Shown: piece by piece, positions 17,780-27,004 of the stretch
Position numbering within the stretch: the first letter of the stretch is position 1
Layout of the letters: each line of letters begins with the position of its first letter
Assembly: GCA_039029355.1 (NCBI GenBank)
Contig: JBCCGI010000009.1
Coordinates: 96,102 to 160,101, forward strand
DNA from: JBCCGI01 sp039029355
GTDB taxonomy: Bacteria; Planctomycetota; UBA1135; GCA-002686595
Reading direction: 5' to 3'
DNA: 64,000 bases
Program-made: the position numbers and the translations under genes
Notes under the pieces: generated by a model
Databases searched by the model: none
Seen by the model: only the letters and a program-made list of their open reading frames with translations
What the model was told of the DNA's origin: nothing

Positions 17780-19503
17780 TCGTTCTGAAGCTCGGAGGGT
17801 CGGTGCTGCTCGACGAGCAGCGGCTGCGACCCGCCGTGCACGAGGTCTATCGCTGGCGGCGCGCGGGCTACGCGGTCGTCGCCGTGGTGTCGGCGCTCTC
17901 GGGGACGACCGACGAGCTGCTCGCGCGGTGCGCGCGGCTCGGCCCGGACGCGAGCGGCTGGAGCGTGGCGGCGGCCGTGTCGACCGGCGAGCTGCAGAGC
18001 GCCGCCCTGCTCGGGCTGACGCTCGAGCAGGCGGGGTTGCGGGCCAGCGTGCTGACGCCTTCGGCGCTGCGGCTCGTGGCGGTCGGAGAGCCGCTCGACG
18101 CGACCCCGGTCGCACTCGACGCGCGGCGCCTCGAGCGGGCGCTCGCGCACGACGGCGTCGTCGTCGTCCCCGGGTTCGTGGGCGAGGACCGTCGCGGACG
18201 GGCCGCGCTGCTGGGCCGCGGCGGGTCGGACCTGACCGCGCTCTTCCTCGCCAGCGCGCTAGGTGCGCGCTGCCGCCTGGTGAAGGACGTCGACGGGCTC
18301 TACGAGCGCGACCCAGCGCTGCCCGGTCCGCCGCCGCGCCGGTACGCGCACGCGTCGTGGCGCGATGCGTTGGCCACGGACGGCTCGATCCTCCAGCACA
18401 AGGCGCTGCGTTTTGCGGAGTCGCGCGGGCTGGAGCTCGAGGTCGCCACGCTCGACGGCGCCGACGCCACGGCCGTCGGCGCGGGGCCCAGCGCCCTCGC
18501 GCCCGCGGCCGGGCGGCGTCCGCTGCGGATCGCGCTCCTCGGCCTGGGCGTCGTCGGAGGCGGTTTGTGGGAGCTCGCACGCGAGCTCCCGGAGCGCTTC
18601 GAGGTGGCTGCCGTCGCGGCCCGCGACGCGGCCCGCGCGCGCCGCCTGGGGGTTCCCGACGAGCTGCTGTGGAGCGACCCCGTCGCCGCCGCCGGCAGCG
18701 GGGTCGACGTCGTCGTCGAGCTCCTCGGCGGCCGCGAGACCGCGCGCGCCGCGATCGCGGCGGGCCTGGCATCGTGTGCGGACGTCGTCACCGCAAACAA
18801 GCACGTGCTCGCCGAGGACGGCGCCGAGCTGCGCTCGCTGGCCCGCATCGCGGGACGGCGGCTGCTCGCGTCGGCCGCGGTCGGCGGGAACGCGCCCCTG
18901 CTGGAGCGCATCGCCGCCACGCCGCCCGGCGAGATCGTCGCCGTGCGGGGCGTGCTGAACGGCACGACGAACTACGTGCTGGAGCGCTGCTCCGACGGCC
19001 TGCGGCTCGAGCAGGCGCTGTCCGAGGCCCGCGCGCGCGGTCTCGCCGAGAGCGACGCCACGCGCGACCTCGACGGCCGCGACGCCGGCGACAAGCTCGT
19101 CGTCCTCGCGCATGCGCTCGGCGCCGGCGAGCTAGCGACGGCGCAGGTCGAGCGCGAGCCGATCGACGAGGCCGCGGCGAGCTGGGCGCGCGCCGCCCGC
19201 GAGCGCGGTCGCGTGCTGCGCCACGTGGCGACGCTGCACCTCCCTACCCTGGCCGAACCGGGCGCGCCGTGCGCCTCGGTGCGGCTCGAGGAGCTCCCCG
19301 CGAACGACCCGCTCGCCGAGATCGCCGGGCCCGAGAACGCCGCGCTCCTCTGCCGCCCCGGCGCGGCGCCGGAGGTCGTACGCGGCACCGGCGCGGGACG
19401 CTGGCCGACGGCCGAAGCGGTGCTCGGCGACCTCGGCGAGCTCGCGCGCGCGCCGCGCTACTCGTCGGAGTCCAGGTCGAGGGAGGCAGAGTTGATGCAG
19501 TAG
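17761..19503 (+). CDS. Fused aspartokinase / homoserine dehydrogenase without ACT domains
   Basis: 580 residues from a GTG at 17761, with GGGAGGAGG ideally placed upstream; it overlaps the preceding gene by 19 nt. Residues 1-250 are an amino-acid kinase ([45 protein letters not shown]). Residues about 255-580 are homoserine dehydrogenase ([53 protein letters not shown]). Together they would phosphorylate aspartate and reduce the semialdehyde to homoserine; the intermediate dehydrogenase is not here. No ACT domain lies between or after the two halves, so allosteric feedback by amino acids is probably absent and the riboswitch may take its place. The 3' end overlaps msrB tail to tail. Confidence 0.88.
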   Translation: MPRSGVIVLKLGGSVLLDEQRLRPAVHEVYRWRRAGYAVVAVVSALSGTTDELLARCARLGPDASGWSVAAAVSTGELQSAALLGLTLEQAGLRASVLTPSALRLVAVGEPLDATPVALDARRLERALAHDGVVVVPGFVGEDRRGRAALLGRGGSDLTALFLASALGARCRLVKDVDGLYERDPALPGPPPRRYAHASWRDALATDGSILQHKALRFAESRGLELEVATLDGADATAVGAGPSALAPAAGRRPLRIALLGLGVVGGGLWELARELPERFEVAAVAARDAARARRLGVPDELLWSDPVAAAGSGVDVVVELLGGRETARAAIAAGLASCADVVTANKHVLAEDGAELRSLARIAGRRLLASAAVGGNAPLLERIAATPPGEIVAVRGVLNGTTNYVLERCSDGLRLEQALSEARARGLAESDATRDLDGRDAGDKLVVLAHALGAGELATAQVEREPIDEAAASWARAARERGRVLRHVATLHLPTLAEPGAPCASVRLEELPANDPLAEIAGPENAALLCRPGAAPEVVRGTGAGRWPTAEAVLGDLGELARAPRYSSESRSREAELMQ

Positions 19504-19853
19504 CGGATCCCGGTCGGCGGAGGGCCGTCGGGGAACACGTGGCCGAGGTGCGCACCACAGCGCCCGCAGCACACCTCGGTCCGCACCATCCCGTGCGACC
19601 GGTCTTCGATCTCCTCGATGCGAGCGTCGGGGAGCGGCTGGAAGAAGCTCGGCCACCCGCAGCCCGACTCGAACTTGGTGTCGGAGCGGAAGAGCTCCGC
19701 ACCGCAGCACACGCACTTGTACGTGCCGATGGTCTTCGTGTCCCAGTACTCGCCGGTGAACGGCCGCTCGGTGCCCGCCTCGCGGGTCACCCGGTACTGG
19801 ATCGGGGTGAGCAGCTTGCGCCACTCGTCGTCGGTCTTCTCGATCTCAGCCAT
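19458..19853 (-). CDS. msrB: Peptide-methionine (R)-S-oxide reductase
   Basis: 131 residues. Reduces the R epimer of methionine sulfoxide in proteins. The domain is complete: two zinc CxxC pairs (CVCCG and CGRCG), the [10 protein letters not shown] block, [21 protein letters not shown] with the catalytic Cys, and an expected N-terminal [20 protein letters not shown]. The last 46 nt overlap the end of the convergent homoserine dehydrogenase gene. It appears to be the final gene of the CRTAC1-ABC operon (23 nt after the preceding stop). However, a TAGAAT at 19861-19866 upstream could also give a near-leaderless own transcript. No Shine-Dalgarno sequence is visible. Confidence 0.95.
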   Translation of the reverse strand: MAEIEKTDDEWRKLLTPIQYRVTREAGTERPFTGEYWDTKTIGTYKCVCCGAELFRSDTKFESGCGWPSFFQPLPDARIEEIEDRSHGMVRTEVCCGRCGAHLGHVFPDGPPPTGIRYCINSASLDLDSDE

Positions 19854-19876
19854 GGCGCGGATTCTACGCGATCGCG

Positions 19877-20425
19877 TCAGCGGAGGAGCGCAACCACCCG
19901 CAGGACGGTCTCGTCGGCCCCAAACGGCCCACGCACGCCGACGAAGGAGATCTGCCCGCCACGGGTCAGCGCGAAGACAGGGATACGCTCGGCCTCGGGC
20001 TGCACGAGCTCCTCGCGCAGCAGCAGTGCCGCCGTCATGCCCTTGGACTGCGCCGGAAACTCGACGGGGAGCGGCGCGCCGATCGAGCTCAGCTTGCCGG
20101 CCGCGTCTTCGAGCTCGATCCGCAGCGTGCCCCCGCCCTCGGTGTTCTCGCTCGCCACGGTCACGGTGCACGGGCTGCCGAACGCGAGCTCGCCGAGGTC
20201 GCGGCGCAGCTGCACTTCGGTGCCGCGGAGGACCTCGACCTGGAACGCGAGCCGGTCGCGGGACGTGTTCGCGTCGATCCGCACCCGGCCGCCGAAGCCG
20301 AGCAGCGGGTCGAGCTCCGGTGGCTGCAGCGGGGTCGCCCGGACCGTGCCCGGGTCCAAGCCGCCGCAGGACGCGCAGACGATCAAGACGCACGCGGCGA
20401 CGATCCGGGTCAGCGCCTTTCCCAA
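19877..20425 (-). CDS. Small putative lipoprotein, unknown function
   Basis: 182 residues from a TTG at 20425, chosen because GGAGGG lies 6 nt upstream and a signal segment ([16 protein letters not shown]) follows. A start at a CTG at 20413 is possible. The probable lipid-modified Cys lies in CASCGG, though the -3 residue is atypical. The mature part is beta-rich with no recognised motif (for example [20 protein letters not shown]). It overlaps the stop of the preceding TPR/ASPIC gene by 16 nt, so both are translated from one message. It probably sits on a membrane beside the CRTAC1-type protein. No homologous family is recognised. Confidence 0.7.
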   Translation of the reverse strand: MGKALTRIVAACVLIVCASCGGLDPGTVRATPLQPPELDPLLGFGGRVRIDANTSRDRLAFQVEVLRGTEVQLRRDLGELAFGSPCTVTVASENTEGGGTLRIELEDAAGKLSSIGAPLPVEFPAQSKGMTAALLLREELVQPEAERIPVFALTRGGQISFVGVRGPFGADETVLRVVALLR

Positions 20426-23028
20426 GGCTCTCCCTCCTTCACGTAGATGCGAGCGTCGAGCGGCACGTCGTCGAAGACCTGCACCTCTCCGCTGGGCCAG
20501 CGCACCTCGACGCGGTCGACGCGCTTGGGGTCGCCCAGGCCGAACTCCAGCGCGGAGGAGCCGGTCGAGCCGAAGCCCTCGCCGCTCTTGCGCTCGCGCA
20601 GCTGCGTGCGGTCGCCGGTGGTGACGAGCACCTTCGCGTCGATACCGTCGCGGTTCGAGCGCGTGCCCTCGAGCTCCACGTGCAGCCAGCGGTTTCCGTC
20701 CGCGTGGCGGTTGTCGTAGAAGGCGTTGCGCCACGGATCGCCGTGGACGAAGCCGCCCTCGGGGGCGTAGATCTCGAGGTCGCCGTCGCCGTCGCGGTCG
20801 ACGAAGGTCACGCCGTGCCCCTTGCCCAGGTTGCCGAGCCCGGCCGCGAAGGTCAGGTCGCGGAAGACGCCGCCGCCCTGGTTGCGCAGGTAGCGGTCGG
20901 GCTCCAGCCGCCCGATGTCGGGGTCGCCGGTGCCGAAGTACAGGTCGACCCACCCGTCGTTGTCGAGGTCGGCCACGCCCGCCCCCATGATGCCGATCGG
21001 GTGCACCAGCCCGGCCGCGGCGGTCGCGTCGGTGAAGGTCCCGTCGCCGCGGTTGCGGTACAGCCGTGGCGTGTCGCGGTCCATGCGCGCGCGGCGCGCG
21101 GGCGACGTACGCTCGAAGTCAGCCGACAGCCCGAGCAGCACGTCGTCCCATTGCGCCAGGCTCGTGCGCACGATGTCGACGTCCAGGTCGTTGTCGACGT
21201 CCGCGAAGAAGGAGACGTAGCCGGTGCTGACGTGGTCCGCGCCGAGCACGCCGGCCGCCTTGGCGCGCTCCTCGAAGGTGCCATCGCCGCGGTTGCGGTA
21301 CAGCCGGTTGGTGGTCTGGTAGCCGCTGCAGAACAGGTCCGGCCAGCCGTCGCCGTCGTAGTCGCCGACGGCGACGCCGATCGTCTTGGTGCCGCGCTTC
21401 TCCCGCAGCCGCGCTGCGCCGGTGCCGTCGGCGAAGACGCCCGCGCCGTCGTTGACGTAGAGCGTGTTCGTATCGCCTCCGCCGGTGATGCCGTTGGCCA
21501 CGTAGAGGTCCACGTCGCCGTCGCGGTCGACGTCGGACCAGACGTGCACGAACGACGAGCCGGCGTCGCCCGTGCCCGAGGCCTCGGTGACGTCGCGGAA
21601 GCCCGCGGCGCCGTCCTCCGCTGCCGTCCCGAGGAAGAGCGAGTTCGGCGCGGGCCCGTTCCACCCGTCGCGTCCGATGTAGAGGTCGGGCCGCCCATCG
21701 CCGTCCACGTCGGCGAAGGTGGCGCTGTAGCCGGACTGCACGCGCTCGAGGCCGGCCTCGCGCGACGCGTCGTGGAAGCGCTCGCCGTCGTCGCGCAGCA
21801 GTACGCCGTAGCTGTCGCAGCCGCAGACGAAGAGGTCCTGATCGCCGTCGACGTCGTAGTCGCTCCACGCGCTGGGGCCGAGGCCGTCCAGCTTGTCCAC
21901 GCCGAGCGCGGCCGCGATGTCGATGAAGTCGGGATCGGCGTCGGGCGGCGCCAGCTCGAGGTCCGGCCGGAACGCGAACGCGGGCCCGTCCGTGCGCCCC
22001 GTCGCGCGGCGCACCAGGTGCAGCAACCACAGATCCGCGCGGCGCGGTGCGCCGCCGGCGAGCGCTTCGACCAGCAGCTCGAAGGCCTCGTCGTAGCGCT
22101 CCTGCTTCATCCGCACGAGCCCCTGGCGCGCCACGAGCTGCGTGCGCATCGCGGGCGACAGCCGCTCATCGGCGAGCGCGAGGTCGAGCCACACGAACGC
22201 GTCGTCGTACTCCGCCATCTGCAGCGCCACGCGCGCGAGGCCGCGCAGGAGCTCGTTCGCGAGCCGCGACGACGGCGAGATGCGGTCGTAGGCGTCCTCG
22301 AGGTGCATCTGCGCCAGGTCGAGCGTCACCTTCGAGCTGATCGGCGGCAGGCTTGCGTCGGCGGGCGTCGGGATGCGCACCTGGCCGAGGTCGAGCATCC
22401 GCACGTACTGATGCCGGATCGCCGCGAGCTCGGGATGCGCGGCGAGCACCGCCTCGATGGCGCGCACGCCGGCCTCGGGGTCGTAGCGCCCGGCGCGCTG
22501 CAGCGCCGCGAACCCGCCGGCCAGCTCGCGGTAGGGCGCCGCGCCGTCGACGAGCGGAGACACCGAGCGGAACACCAGCCCCTGGGATGAGCCGTCGCGG
22601 TGGTAGGCCTCGTCGAGCTCCAGCTCGAGCTCGCCGGCCGGGCCGTAGGCGGCGACGAAGGCCTCGCGGTGCTCCTCGCGCGCGTCCTTGTCGCCCTGCT
22701 CTAGCGCGAGGTCGAAGAGCAGACGGTGCGCGCCGGCGTGTCCCGGGTCGCTCAGCAGCGCGGTCGCGAGCGGCGCGCGTGCGGCCGCGGGGCCGCCCTC
22801 GCCGGGCAGCAACTCGAGCCGCGCCAGCTGGACGAGCAGCTCGGGATCGGCGGGGCGGGCCTCCGCGCAGCGGTCCAGCTCCGCGCGCGCCGCGTCGGGC
22901 AGGTGAAGCCGGATCTGACGCGCGCCCAACCGCAGCCGTCGCTGGAACTCGGCGCCGTCCATGGCGGGCGTGTCGGAGCCGCTGCACGCGGCCAGCGCCA
23001 ACGCCGCGAAGAGCGCGAGCCTACGCAT
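20410..23028 (-). CDS. TPR plus FG-GAP/ASPIC-UnbV (CRTAC1-type) lipoprotein
   Basis: 872 residues from the ATG at 23028 (AGGGCAGG upstream); an ATG at 23046 is less well supported. Signal and lipobox: [16 protein letters not shown]. Residues about 30-370 are alpha-helical and TPR-like (repeated [42 protein letters not shown]). The second half has FG-GAP repeats such as [41 protein letters not shown] and [13 protein letters not shown]. It ends in an ASPIC/UnbV domain ([21 protein letters not shown], then [15 protein letters not shown]). Probably a surface- or periplasm-facing binding protein. It overlaps the ABC ATPase gene by 8 nt, so it is part of that transporter operon. Confidence 0.88.
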   Translation of the reverse strand: MRRLALFAALALAACSGSDTPAMDGAEFQRRLRLGARQIRLHLPDAARAELDRCAEARPADPELLVQLARLELLPGEGGPAAARAPLATALLSDPGHAGAHRLLFDLALEQGDKDAREEHREAFVAAYGPAGELELELDEAYHRDGSSQGLVFRSVSPLVDGAAPYRELAGGFAALQRAGRYDPEAGVRAIEAVLAAHPELAAIRHQYVRMLDLGQVRIPTPADASLPPISSKVTLDLAQMHLEDAYDRISPSSRLANELLRGLARVALQMAEYDDAFVWLDLALADERLSPAMRTQLVARQGLVRMKQERYDEAFELLVEALAGGAPRRADLWLLHLVRRATGRTDGPAFAFRPDLELAPPDADPDFIDIAAALGVDKLDGLGPSAWSDYDVDGDQDLFVCGCDSYGVLLRDDGERFHDASREAGLERVQSGYSATFADVDGDGRPDLYIGRDGWNGPAPNSLFLGTAAEDGAAGFRDVTEASGTGDAGSSFVHVWSDVDRDGDVDLYVANGITGGGDTNTLYVNDGAGVFADGTGAARLREKRGTKTIGVAVGDYDGDGWPDLFCSGYQTTNRLYRNRGDGTFEERAKAAGVLGADHVSTGYVSFFADVDNDLDVDIVRTSLAQWDDVLLGLSADFERTSPARRARMDRDTPRLYRNRGDGTFTDATAAAGLVHPIGIMGAGVADLDNDGWVDLYFGTGDPDIGRLEPDRYLRNQGGGVFRDLTFAAGLGNLGKGHGVTFVDRDGDGDLEIYAPEGGFVHGDPWRNAFYDNRHADGNRWLHVELEGTRSNRDGIDAKVLVTTGDRTQLRERKSGEGFGSTGSSALEFGLGDPKRVDRVEVRWPSGEVQVFDDVPLDARIYVKEGEPWERR

Positions 23029-23674
23029 CTTCAAGCCTGCCCTCATGCAGGCGCACGACGCGCGCCTCGGCGGGCACTTCGTCGTGCGTCGCCGCCACCA
23101 CGGCCACGCCTTCCTCGCGCCCGAGCTCGGTCAGGAGCTCCCACACCGTCGCGCGGCTGATCGGGTCGAGGCTCGCCGTCGGCTCGTCGGCGAACACCAC
23201 CGCCGGCCGGTGCACGAGGGCGCGCGCGAGCGCCGCGCGCTGCATCTCGCCGCGCGACAGCTCCTCGGGCCGGCGCGCGGCCTTCGCCGCCAGCCCGACC
23301 CGCGAGAGCAGCGCCTCGGCCCGCGCAGCGTCGCCGGAGCCGAAGAGCAACGGCAGGCGGACGTTCTCGCGCGCGGTCAGGTGCCGCACGAGCCGGAAGT
23401 CCTGGAAGACAAAGCCCATGTGCTCGCGCCGCAGCTCGGCGCGACGGCCGGGGGAGGCCTCGCCGAGCGGCTCGCCGCGGAACTCTACGACGCCACGCGT
23501 CGGCGCGTCCAGCCCCGCGAGTAGCGACAGCAGCGTGGTCTTCCCCGACCCCGAGCCACCGGTGACCAGCAGGAGCTCGCCCTCCGCCACGGTGAGATCG
23601 ACCCCCACGAGCGCGCGCACCGGCTCGGGCCCGTACTCGCGCGTCAGGTCGCGGGCCACGAGCAGCGCGGTCAA
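23021..23674 (-). CDS. ABC transporter ATP-binding protein, LolD/MacB type
   Basis: 217 residues from a TTG at 23674 that overlaps the permease stop (TTGA). A GTG at 23659 is the alternative. Walker A is GGSGSGKTTLL, the Q-loop is in FVFQDFRLV, the signature is LSRGEMQRAALARAL, Walker B is AVVFADEPTASLD, and the H-loop is in VVAATHDE. The signature LSRGE differs slightly from LSGGE. This class powers FtsX/MacB-type mechanotransmission complexes, not importers. The partner permease is the upstream gene. Neighbouring lipoproteins suggest that the complex handles or senses envelope proteins, but the substrate is unknown. Confidence 0.92.
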   Translation of the reverse strand: MTALLVARDLTREYGPEPVRALVGVDLTVAEGELLLVTGGSGSGKTTLLSLLAGLDAPTRGVVEFRGEPLGEASPGRRAELRREHMGFVFQDFRLVRHLTARENVRLPLLFGSGDAARAEALLSRVGLAAKAARRPEELSRGEMQRAALARALVHRPAVVFADEPTASLDPISRATVWELLTELGREEGVAVVAATHDEVPAEARVVRLHEGRLEDA

Positions 23675-24858
23675 AGCGCCCCGCCCCGCATCGTGGCCAG
23701 GGGCGAGCGCGTCGCGGCGCGCCACGCGGGCAGCGCAGCCGCCACCGCGGTCACGGCAAGCGCAGCCGCCGCGCTGCGGAGCAGCACTCCGCCCGACAGC
23801 GCGATGACTCCGCCCACCGGCACGAACGCCAGGTTCGCGCGCACCCAGGCGTCCGCGGCGCCGCGCAGGAGGAACGCCAACGCCACGCCCCCCGCGACGC
23901 CCACGGCGCTGACCAGCAGCCACTCGGCCCAGGCCAGCCGGAAGAGCGTGCCCGCCGGGCAGCCGAGCGCGCGTAGCAGGCCGAGCTCGGGCGTGCGCTC
24001 GCTCCAGGAGAGCAGCGCGACGCCGGCCACGCCGAGCGCCGCGGCCGCGAGCGAAGAGGCCGCGAACGCGTACAGCAGCGCCTGCACGCCGCGGAGGACG
24101 CCGAGGATCGTCTCCTGCACCTGCGACATCCGCACGACCTGCACCGAGGGCACGTCGTAGACGCGCTCGACGAACGCCGCCGCTTGGCCGAGGTCGTGCA
24201 GCCGCACCCCGATACCGGTCACGCGGTCGGGCCGCTCGAACAGCTCCTGCGCGCGACGCAGCGGCAGGAAGACCGTGCCGTCGTCCTGCGTCCCGCTCTG
24301 GTCGAGAACGCCCGCGACGCGCAGCGTGCTGCCGAGTACGCGCAGCTCGTCCCCCACCGAGAGCCGCCGGTATTCGGCCACCTGGTAGCCGAGCAGCGCC
24401 TCGTCGGCGACCGGCGACGAAAACCACCCGCCGCGCTGCAGCTCGGCACCGGGCTTCAGCGCGAGGAAGTGCTCGTCGATCCCGAGGTAGAGCTGGGTAG
24501 CGTCGGGCGCTGCGTGCTGCGCCGGCAGCGCCTGGAGGAGAAAGCGCGTCGAAGCGGCGACCTCGGGCTGCGCCTCGACGTGGCGCGCCACGTCGTCCTG
24601 GATGTACATCGGGATCGAGCCGCCGCGCAGGAGCAGCGTCGCCGCCTCGTGCGGGCACCCCTTGCCGGTTACCAGCACCTGGTAGCCGAGCGCCTCGACG
24701 TTGCGTGCGAGCGCGCGCTCGTAGCCCTCGCGAAAGCCCAGCGTCAGCGCCGCGAGCGCCGTGGCCGCGCCCACCGCGAGCCCCGCCAAAGCCGCGCGCC
24801 CCGGTCGGTACCGCAGACCCGCCAGGGCCCACGCGAGGACGCGGCCGGCCCGCTTCAT
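23671..24858 (-). CDS. ABC transporter permease, FtsX/MacB-like
   Basis: 395 residues. One N-terminal helix (LAGLAVGAATALAALTLGF), a large periplasmic domain of about 210 residues (MacB_PCD-like, including LGIDEHFLALKPGAEL, YRRLSVGDELRVLGSTLRVAGVLD and IGVRLHDLGQAAAF), and three C-terminal helices typical of FtsX domains (a segment near ALLYAFAASSLAAAALGVAG, then LLVSAVGVAGGVALAFLL, and AALAVTAVAAALPAWRAA). It overlaps the DUF4920-like gene (ATGA) and the ATPase gene (TTGA). Such permeases transmit ATP hydrolysis to the periplasm. Because only one permease is present, the complex is likely a homodimer. Confidence 0.88.
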   Translation of the reverse strand: MKRAGRVLAWALAGLRYRPGRAALAGLAVGAATALAALTLGFREGYERALARNVEALGYQVLVTGKGCPHEAATLLLRGGSIPMYIQDDVARHVEAQPEVAASTRFLLQALPAQHAAPDATQLYLGIDEHFLALKPGAELQRGGWFSSPVADEALLGYQVAEYRRLSVGDELRVLGSTLRVAGVLDQSGTQDDGTVFLPLRRAQELFERPDRVTGIGVRLHDLGQAAAFVERVYDVPSVQVVRMSQVQETILGVLRGVQALLYAFAASSLAAAALGVAGVALLSWSERTPELGLLRALGCPAGTLFRLAWAEWLLVSAVGVAGGVALAFLLRGAADAWVRANLAFVPVGGVIALSGGVLLRSAAAALAVTAVAAALPAWRAATRSPLATMRGGAL

Positions 24859-25235
24859 CGTACGGGGTCGAAGCGGATGCCCACGGCCTCGAGGGAGAGG
24901 TCCGGAGGCGAGCCAACGAGCTCGCCGCGCACGACGGCATGGCGCCCCAGAGCGGACGGGTCGACCCGGAAGCTGGCGGACGGGGCGACGTCGACGTAGA
25001 GCTCGTGCAGCCGCGTCTCCGAAGACTCACGCAGCACGAACCAGCAGCCGGCCGAGCGACAGACCTCGTGCACATGGCCGTGCACGGTGACCTCGCCCGC
25101 ACGGGTGCCGTCGAGCAGCTCGGCGAGGGTACTCGCGCGGCTCACGTCCACCGCCTCGCCCAGCGCGTCCGGCCCGTCAGCGGTGCACGACGTAGTACAA
25201 AACGACACAAGTACAGCCAAAGTTGTGAACCTCAT
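24855..25235 (-). CDS. DUF4920-like lipoprotein
   Basis: 126 residues. A lipoprotein-like signal, MRFTTLAVLVSFCTTSCTAD, has the probable modified Cys at 17. The mature part resembles the OB-fold DUF4920 family: VTVHGHVHEVCRSAGCWFVLRE contains the family-like VC-x4-GCW motif, followed by LHELYVDVAP and HAVVRGELVGSP. The paired Cys may bind metal or form a disulfide. It starts 8 nt after the CRTAC1 gene and overlaps the permease gene by ATGA, so it is co-translated with the transporter. The precise role is unknown. A periplasmic partner of the ABC complex is the simplest reading from context. Confidence 0.75.
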   Translation of the reverse strand: MRFTTLAVLVSFCTTSCTADGPDALGEAVDVSRASTLAELLDGTRAGEVTVHGHVHEVCRSAGCWFVLRESSETRLHELYVDVAPSASFRVDPSALGRHAVVRGELVGSPPDLSLEAVGIRFDPVR

Positions 25236-25243
25236 CGAACCGC

Positions 25244-26971
25244 CTAGTCTAGCGGCTCGCCGGCTCCTCGTTCGAGGACGACGACAGCGTTCGCGTCAAA
25301 CGCGCCATACGACTCGCGAGCGCCGTCCGGCCACGCGACACTAACGCCTTCGATAAGAGTTGCGCCGCCCAAACCGACGTGGATCCGAGGGTCGTTCGAC
25401 GCTTGGTAGCTGTACGCGGCGCGCACGTCGCGCGTGACCGTGCGCTCCCCCACGCGCAGCGTGACCGTCGCGCCGATGGCGTCGGCGCCCGAGGCGCCGC
25501 GAACCCGCAGCAGGATCCAGTTGCCGCGCTCCGGCGCCGCGTTGATCAGCAGGTGCGCCGGCGCGTCCTTGTTCACGACCAGCACGTCGACCGCGCCATC
25601 GCCGTCGACGTCGCCGAAGGCCGCAGCGCGGCTCGTGGCGATCAGCTGCTGCTCGGTCCCGCCGCGCGGCAGCACCTCGCGGAAGCGCGTACCATCGCCG
25701 CGGAACAGCAGGTTGGGCTCGGAGAAGGGGTCGTCCCCGAAGGGGCGCGACTGGCGGTTCACCCGGCCGTTCGCCTGGTACAGGTCGAGCTGGCCGTCCT
25801 GGTCGAAGTCGATCCAGGCCATCCCGAAGCGCGTGAACGGCCGGCTGGCCATGCCGAGCCCGGCGAAGCCGGTCGAGTCGCGAAACGTGCCGCCCTCGTT
25901 GCGGAAGAACGAGTCGGTCTGGTTGGCGAGGTTGCAGACCAGCAGGTCGAGGTCGCCGTCGTCGTCCACGTCCCCCACCGTGACGCCCATGCCCGCCTTC
26001 GAGCGGCCGTCCTGGTCGACCGCGCAGCCGGCGAAGAACGCATCGTCGCGGAAAGTCCCGTCGCCCTGGTTCACCCACAGGTGGTCCGGCATCCCGTCGT
26101 TCGCGACGAAGACGTCCTGGAGCCCGTCGGCGTTGAAGTCGCCGGACGCCAGGCCGAGCCCGGTGCCGATCGCATCGCCCAGCCCGACCGCGGCCGTGGC
26201 GTCCTCGAAGGTGCCGTCGCCGCGGTTGCGGTAGAACACGTCGCGGGCCGGGTTGTCGTAGGTCTGCGGGCTGCAGTAGTCGGGCGAGCCCTGCTGGTTG
26301 AAACAGTCGAGCTCGGTGTCGACCGACCAGTGCACGTAGTTGAGCGCGATCAGGTCGAGGTCGCCGTCGCGGTCGTAGTCGACGAACGCCGCCGAGGCGC
26401 CGAAGCCGTCGTCGCCCACGCCGGCGGCGACCGTCGCGTCGCGGAAGCGCGCCTCGCCCGCGTTCACGAGCAGCGCGTTGGGCCCGGTGTTGGTCACGTA
26501 CAGGTCGACCCGGCCGTCGCCGTCGACGTCGCCGCAGGCCACCCCCATCCCGTAGCCGCGCTCGCCCGCGCCGCTGGCGGCGGTCGCGTCGCGGAAGGTG
26601 CCGTCGCCTCCATTAAGGAAGAGCTGGTTGCCCGGCGAGGCCGCGCGGTCGCCGACGAGCAGCCCGCTCTGCACGAGGTACGCGTCCAGGTCGCCGTCGT
26701 CTTCGACGTCGAGCAGCGCTGCGCCTCCGCCCATGATCTCCGGCATCAGGTAGCGGCCCTTCTCGTGCCCCGAGACGTGGCGGAAGTCGAGCCCGCGCGC
26801 GGCGGCCTCTTCGGAGAACCACGCCGGCCCGGACGGCTGAGGCTCGGGCTCGGTCACCGGCGCGGCGCCGGGAGACGGTGCGGTCTCGCCGGCCCCCGGC
26901 GCGGGGTCGCCGCCGCCGCAGGCGATGAGGAGGAGCGCCGCGAGCGCGGCGCACGAGAAGCGGGTAGGCAT
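25244..26971 (-). CDS. CRTAC1 family lipoprotein (FG-GAP plus ASPIC/UnbV)
   Basis: 575 residues from the ATG at 26971. Lipobox LLLIACGGG, then a Pro-rich spacer and the family opening AWFSEEAAARGLDFRHVSG. FG-GAP repeats follow (DVEDDGDLDAYLVQSG, DVDGDGRVDLYVTNTG, DYDRDGDLDLIALNYV, DFNADGLQDVFVANDG, DVDDDGDLDLLVCNLA, DFDQDGQLDLYQANG, DVDGDGAVDVLVVNKD). An ASPIC/UnbV C-terminus closes it (RGNWILLRVRGASGADAIGATV and GVSVAWPDGARESYG). First gene of the minus-strand operon leading into the DUF4920 and ABC genes. Only 33 bp separate its start from the divergent TPR gene, with a TATACT box giving a very short leader. The family is common in planctomycetes; the ligand is unknown. Confidence 0.9.
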   Translation of the reverse strand: MPTRFSCAALAALLLIACGGGDPAPGAGETAPSPGAAPVTEPEPQPSGPAWFSEEAAARGLDFRHVSGHEKGRYLMPEIMGGGAALLDVEDDGDLDAYLVQSGLLVGDRAASPGNQLFLNGGDGTFRDATAASGAGERGYGMGVACGDVDGDGRVDLYVTNTGPNALLVNAGEARFRDATVAAGVGDDGFGASAAFVDYDRDGDLDLIALNYVHWSVDTELDCFNQQGSPDYCSPQTYDNPARDVFYRNRGDGTFEDATAAVGLGDAIGTGLGLASGDFNADGLQDVFVANDGMPDHLWVNQGDGTFRDDAFFAGCAVDQDGRSKAGMGVTVGDVDDDGDLDLLVCNLANQTDSFFRNEGGTFRDSTGFAGLGMASRPFTRFGMAWIDFDQDGQLDLYQANGRVNRQSRPFGDDPFSEPNLLFRGDGTRFREVLPRGGTEQQLIATSRAAAFGDVDGDGAVDVLVVNKDAPAHLLINAAPERGNWILLRVRGASGADAIGATVTLRVGERTVTRDVRAAYSYQASNDPRIHVGLGGATLIEGVSVAWPDGARESYGAFDANAVVVLERGAGEPLD

Positions 26972-26981
26972 GCGGCGCGCG

Positions 26982-26989
26982 AGTATAGG
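26982..26989. promoter_or_regulatory. Overlapping back-to-back -10 elements in a 33-bp divergent gap
   Basis: On the minus strand 26987-26982 reads TATACT; on the plus strand 26984-26989 reads TATAGG. Each would place its start site 4-9 nt before the ATG of its gene, so both messages would be nearly leaderless. No good -35 box is visible for either. Confidence 0.45.
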
Positions 26990-27004
26990 TGCTATGGTCC
27001 GCGG

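Noticed and set aside
19618..22590. Plus-strand ORF of 990 residues
   Set aside because: Antisense to the TPR/ASPIC gene and neighbours; Val/Arg-rich shadow of FG-GAP repeats.
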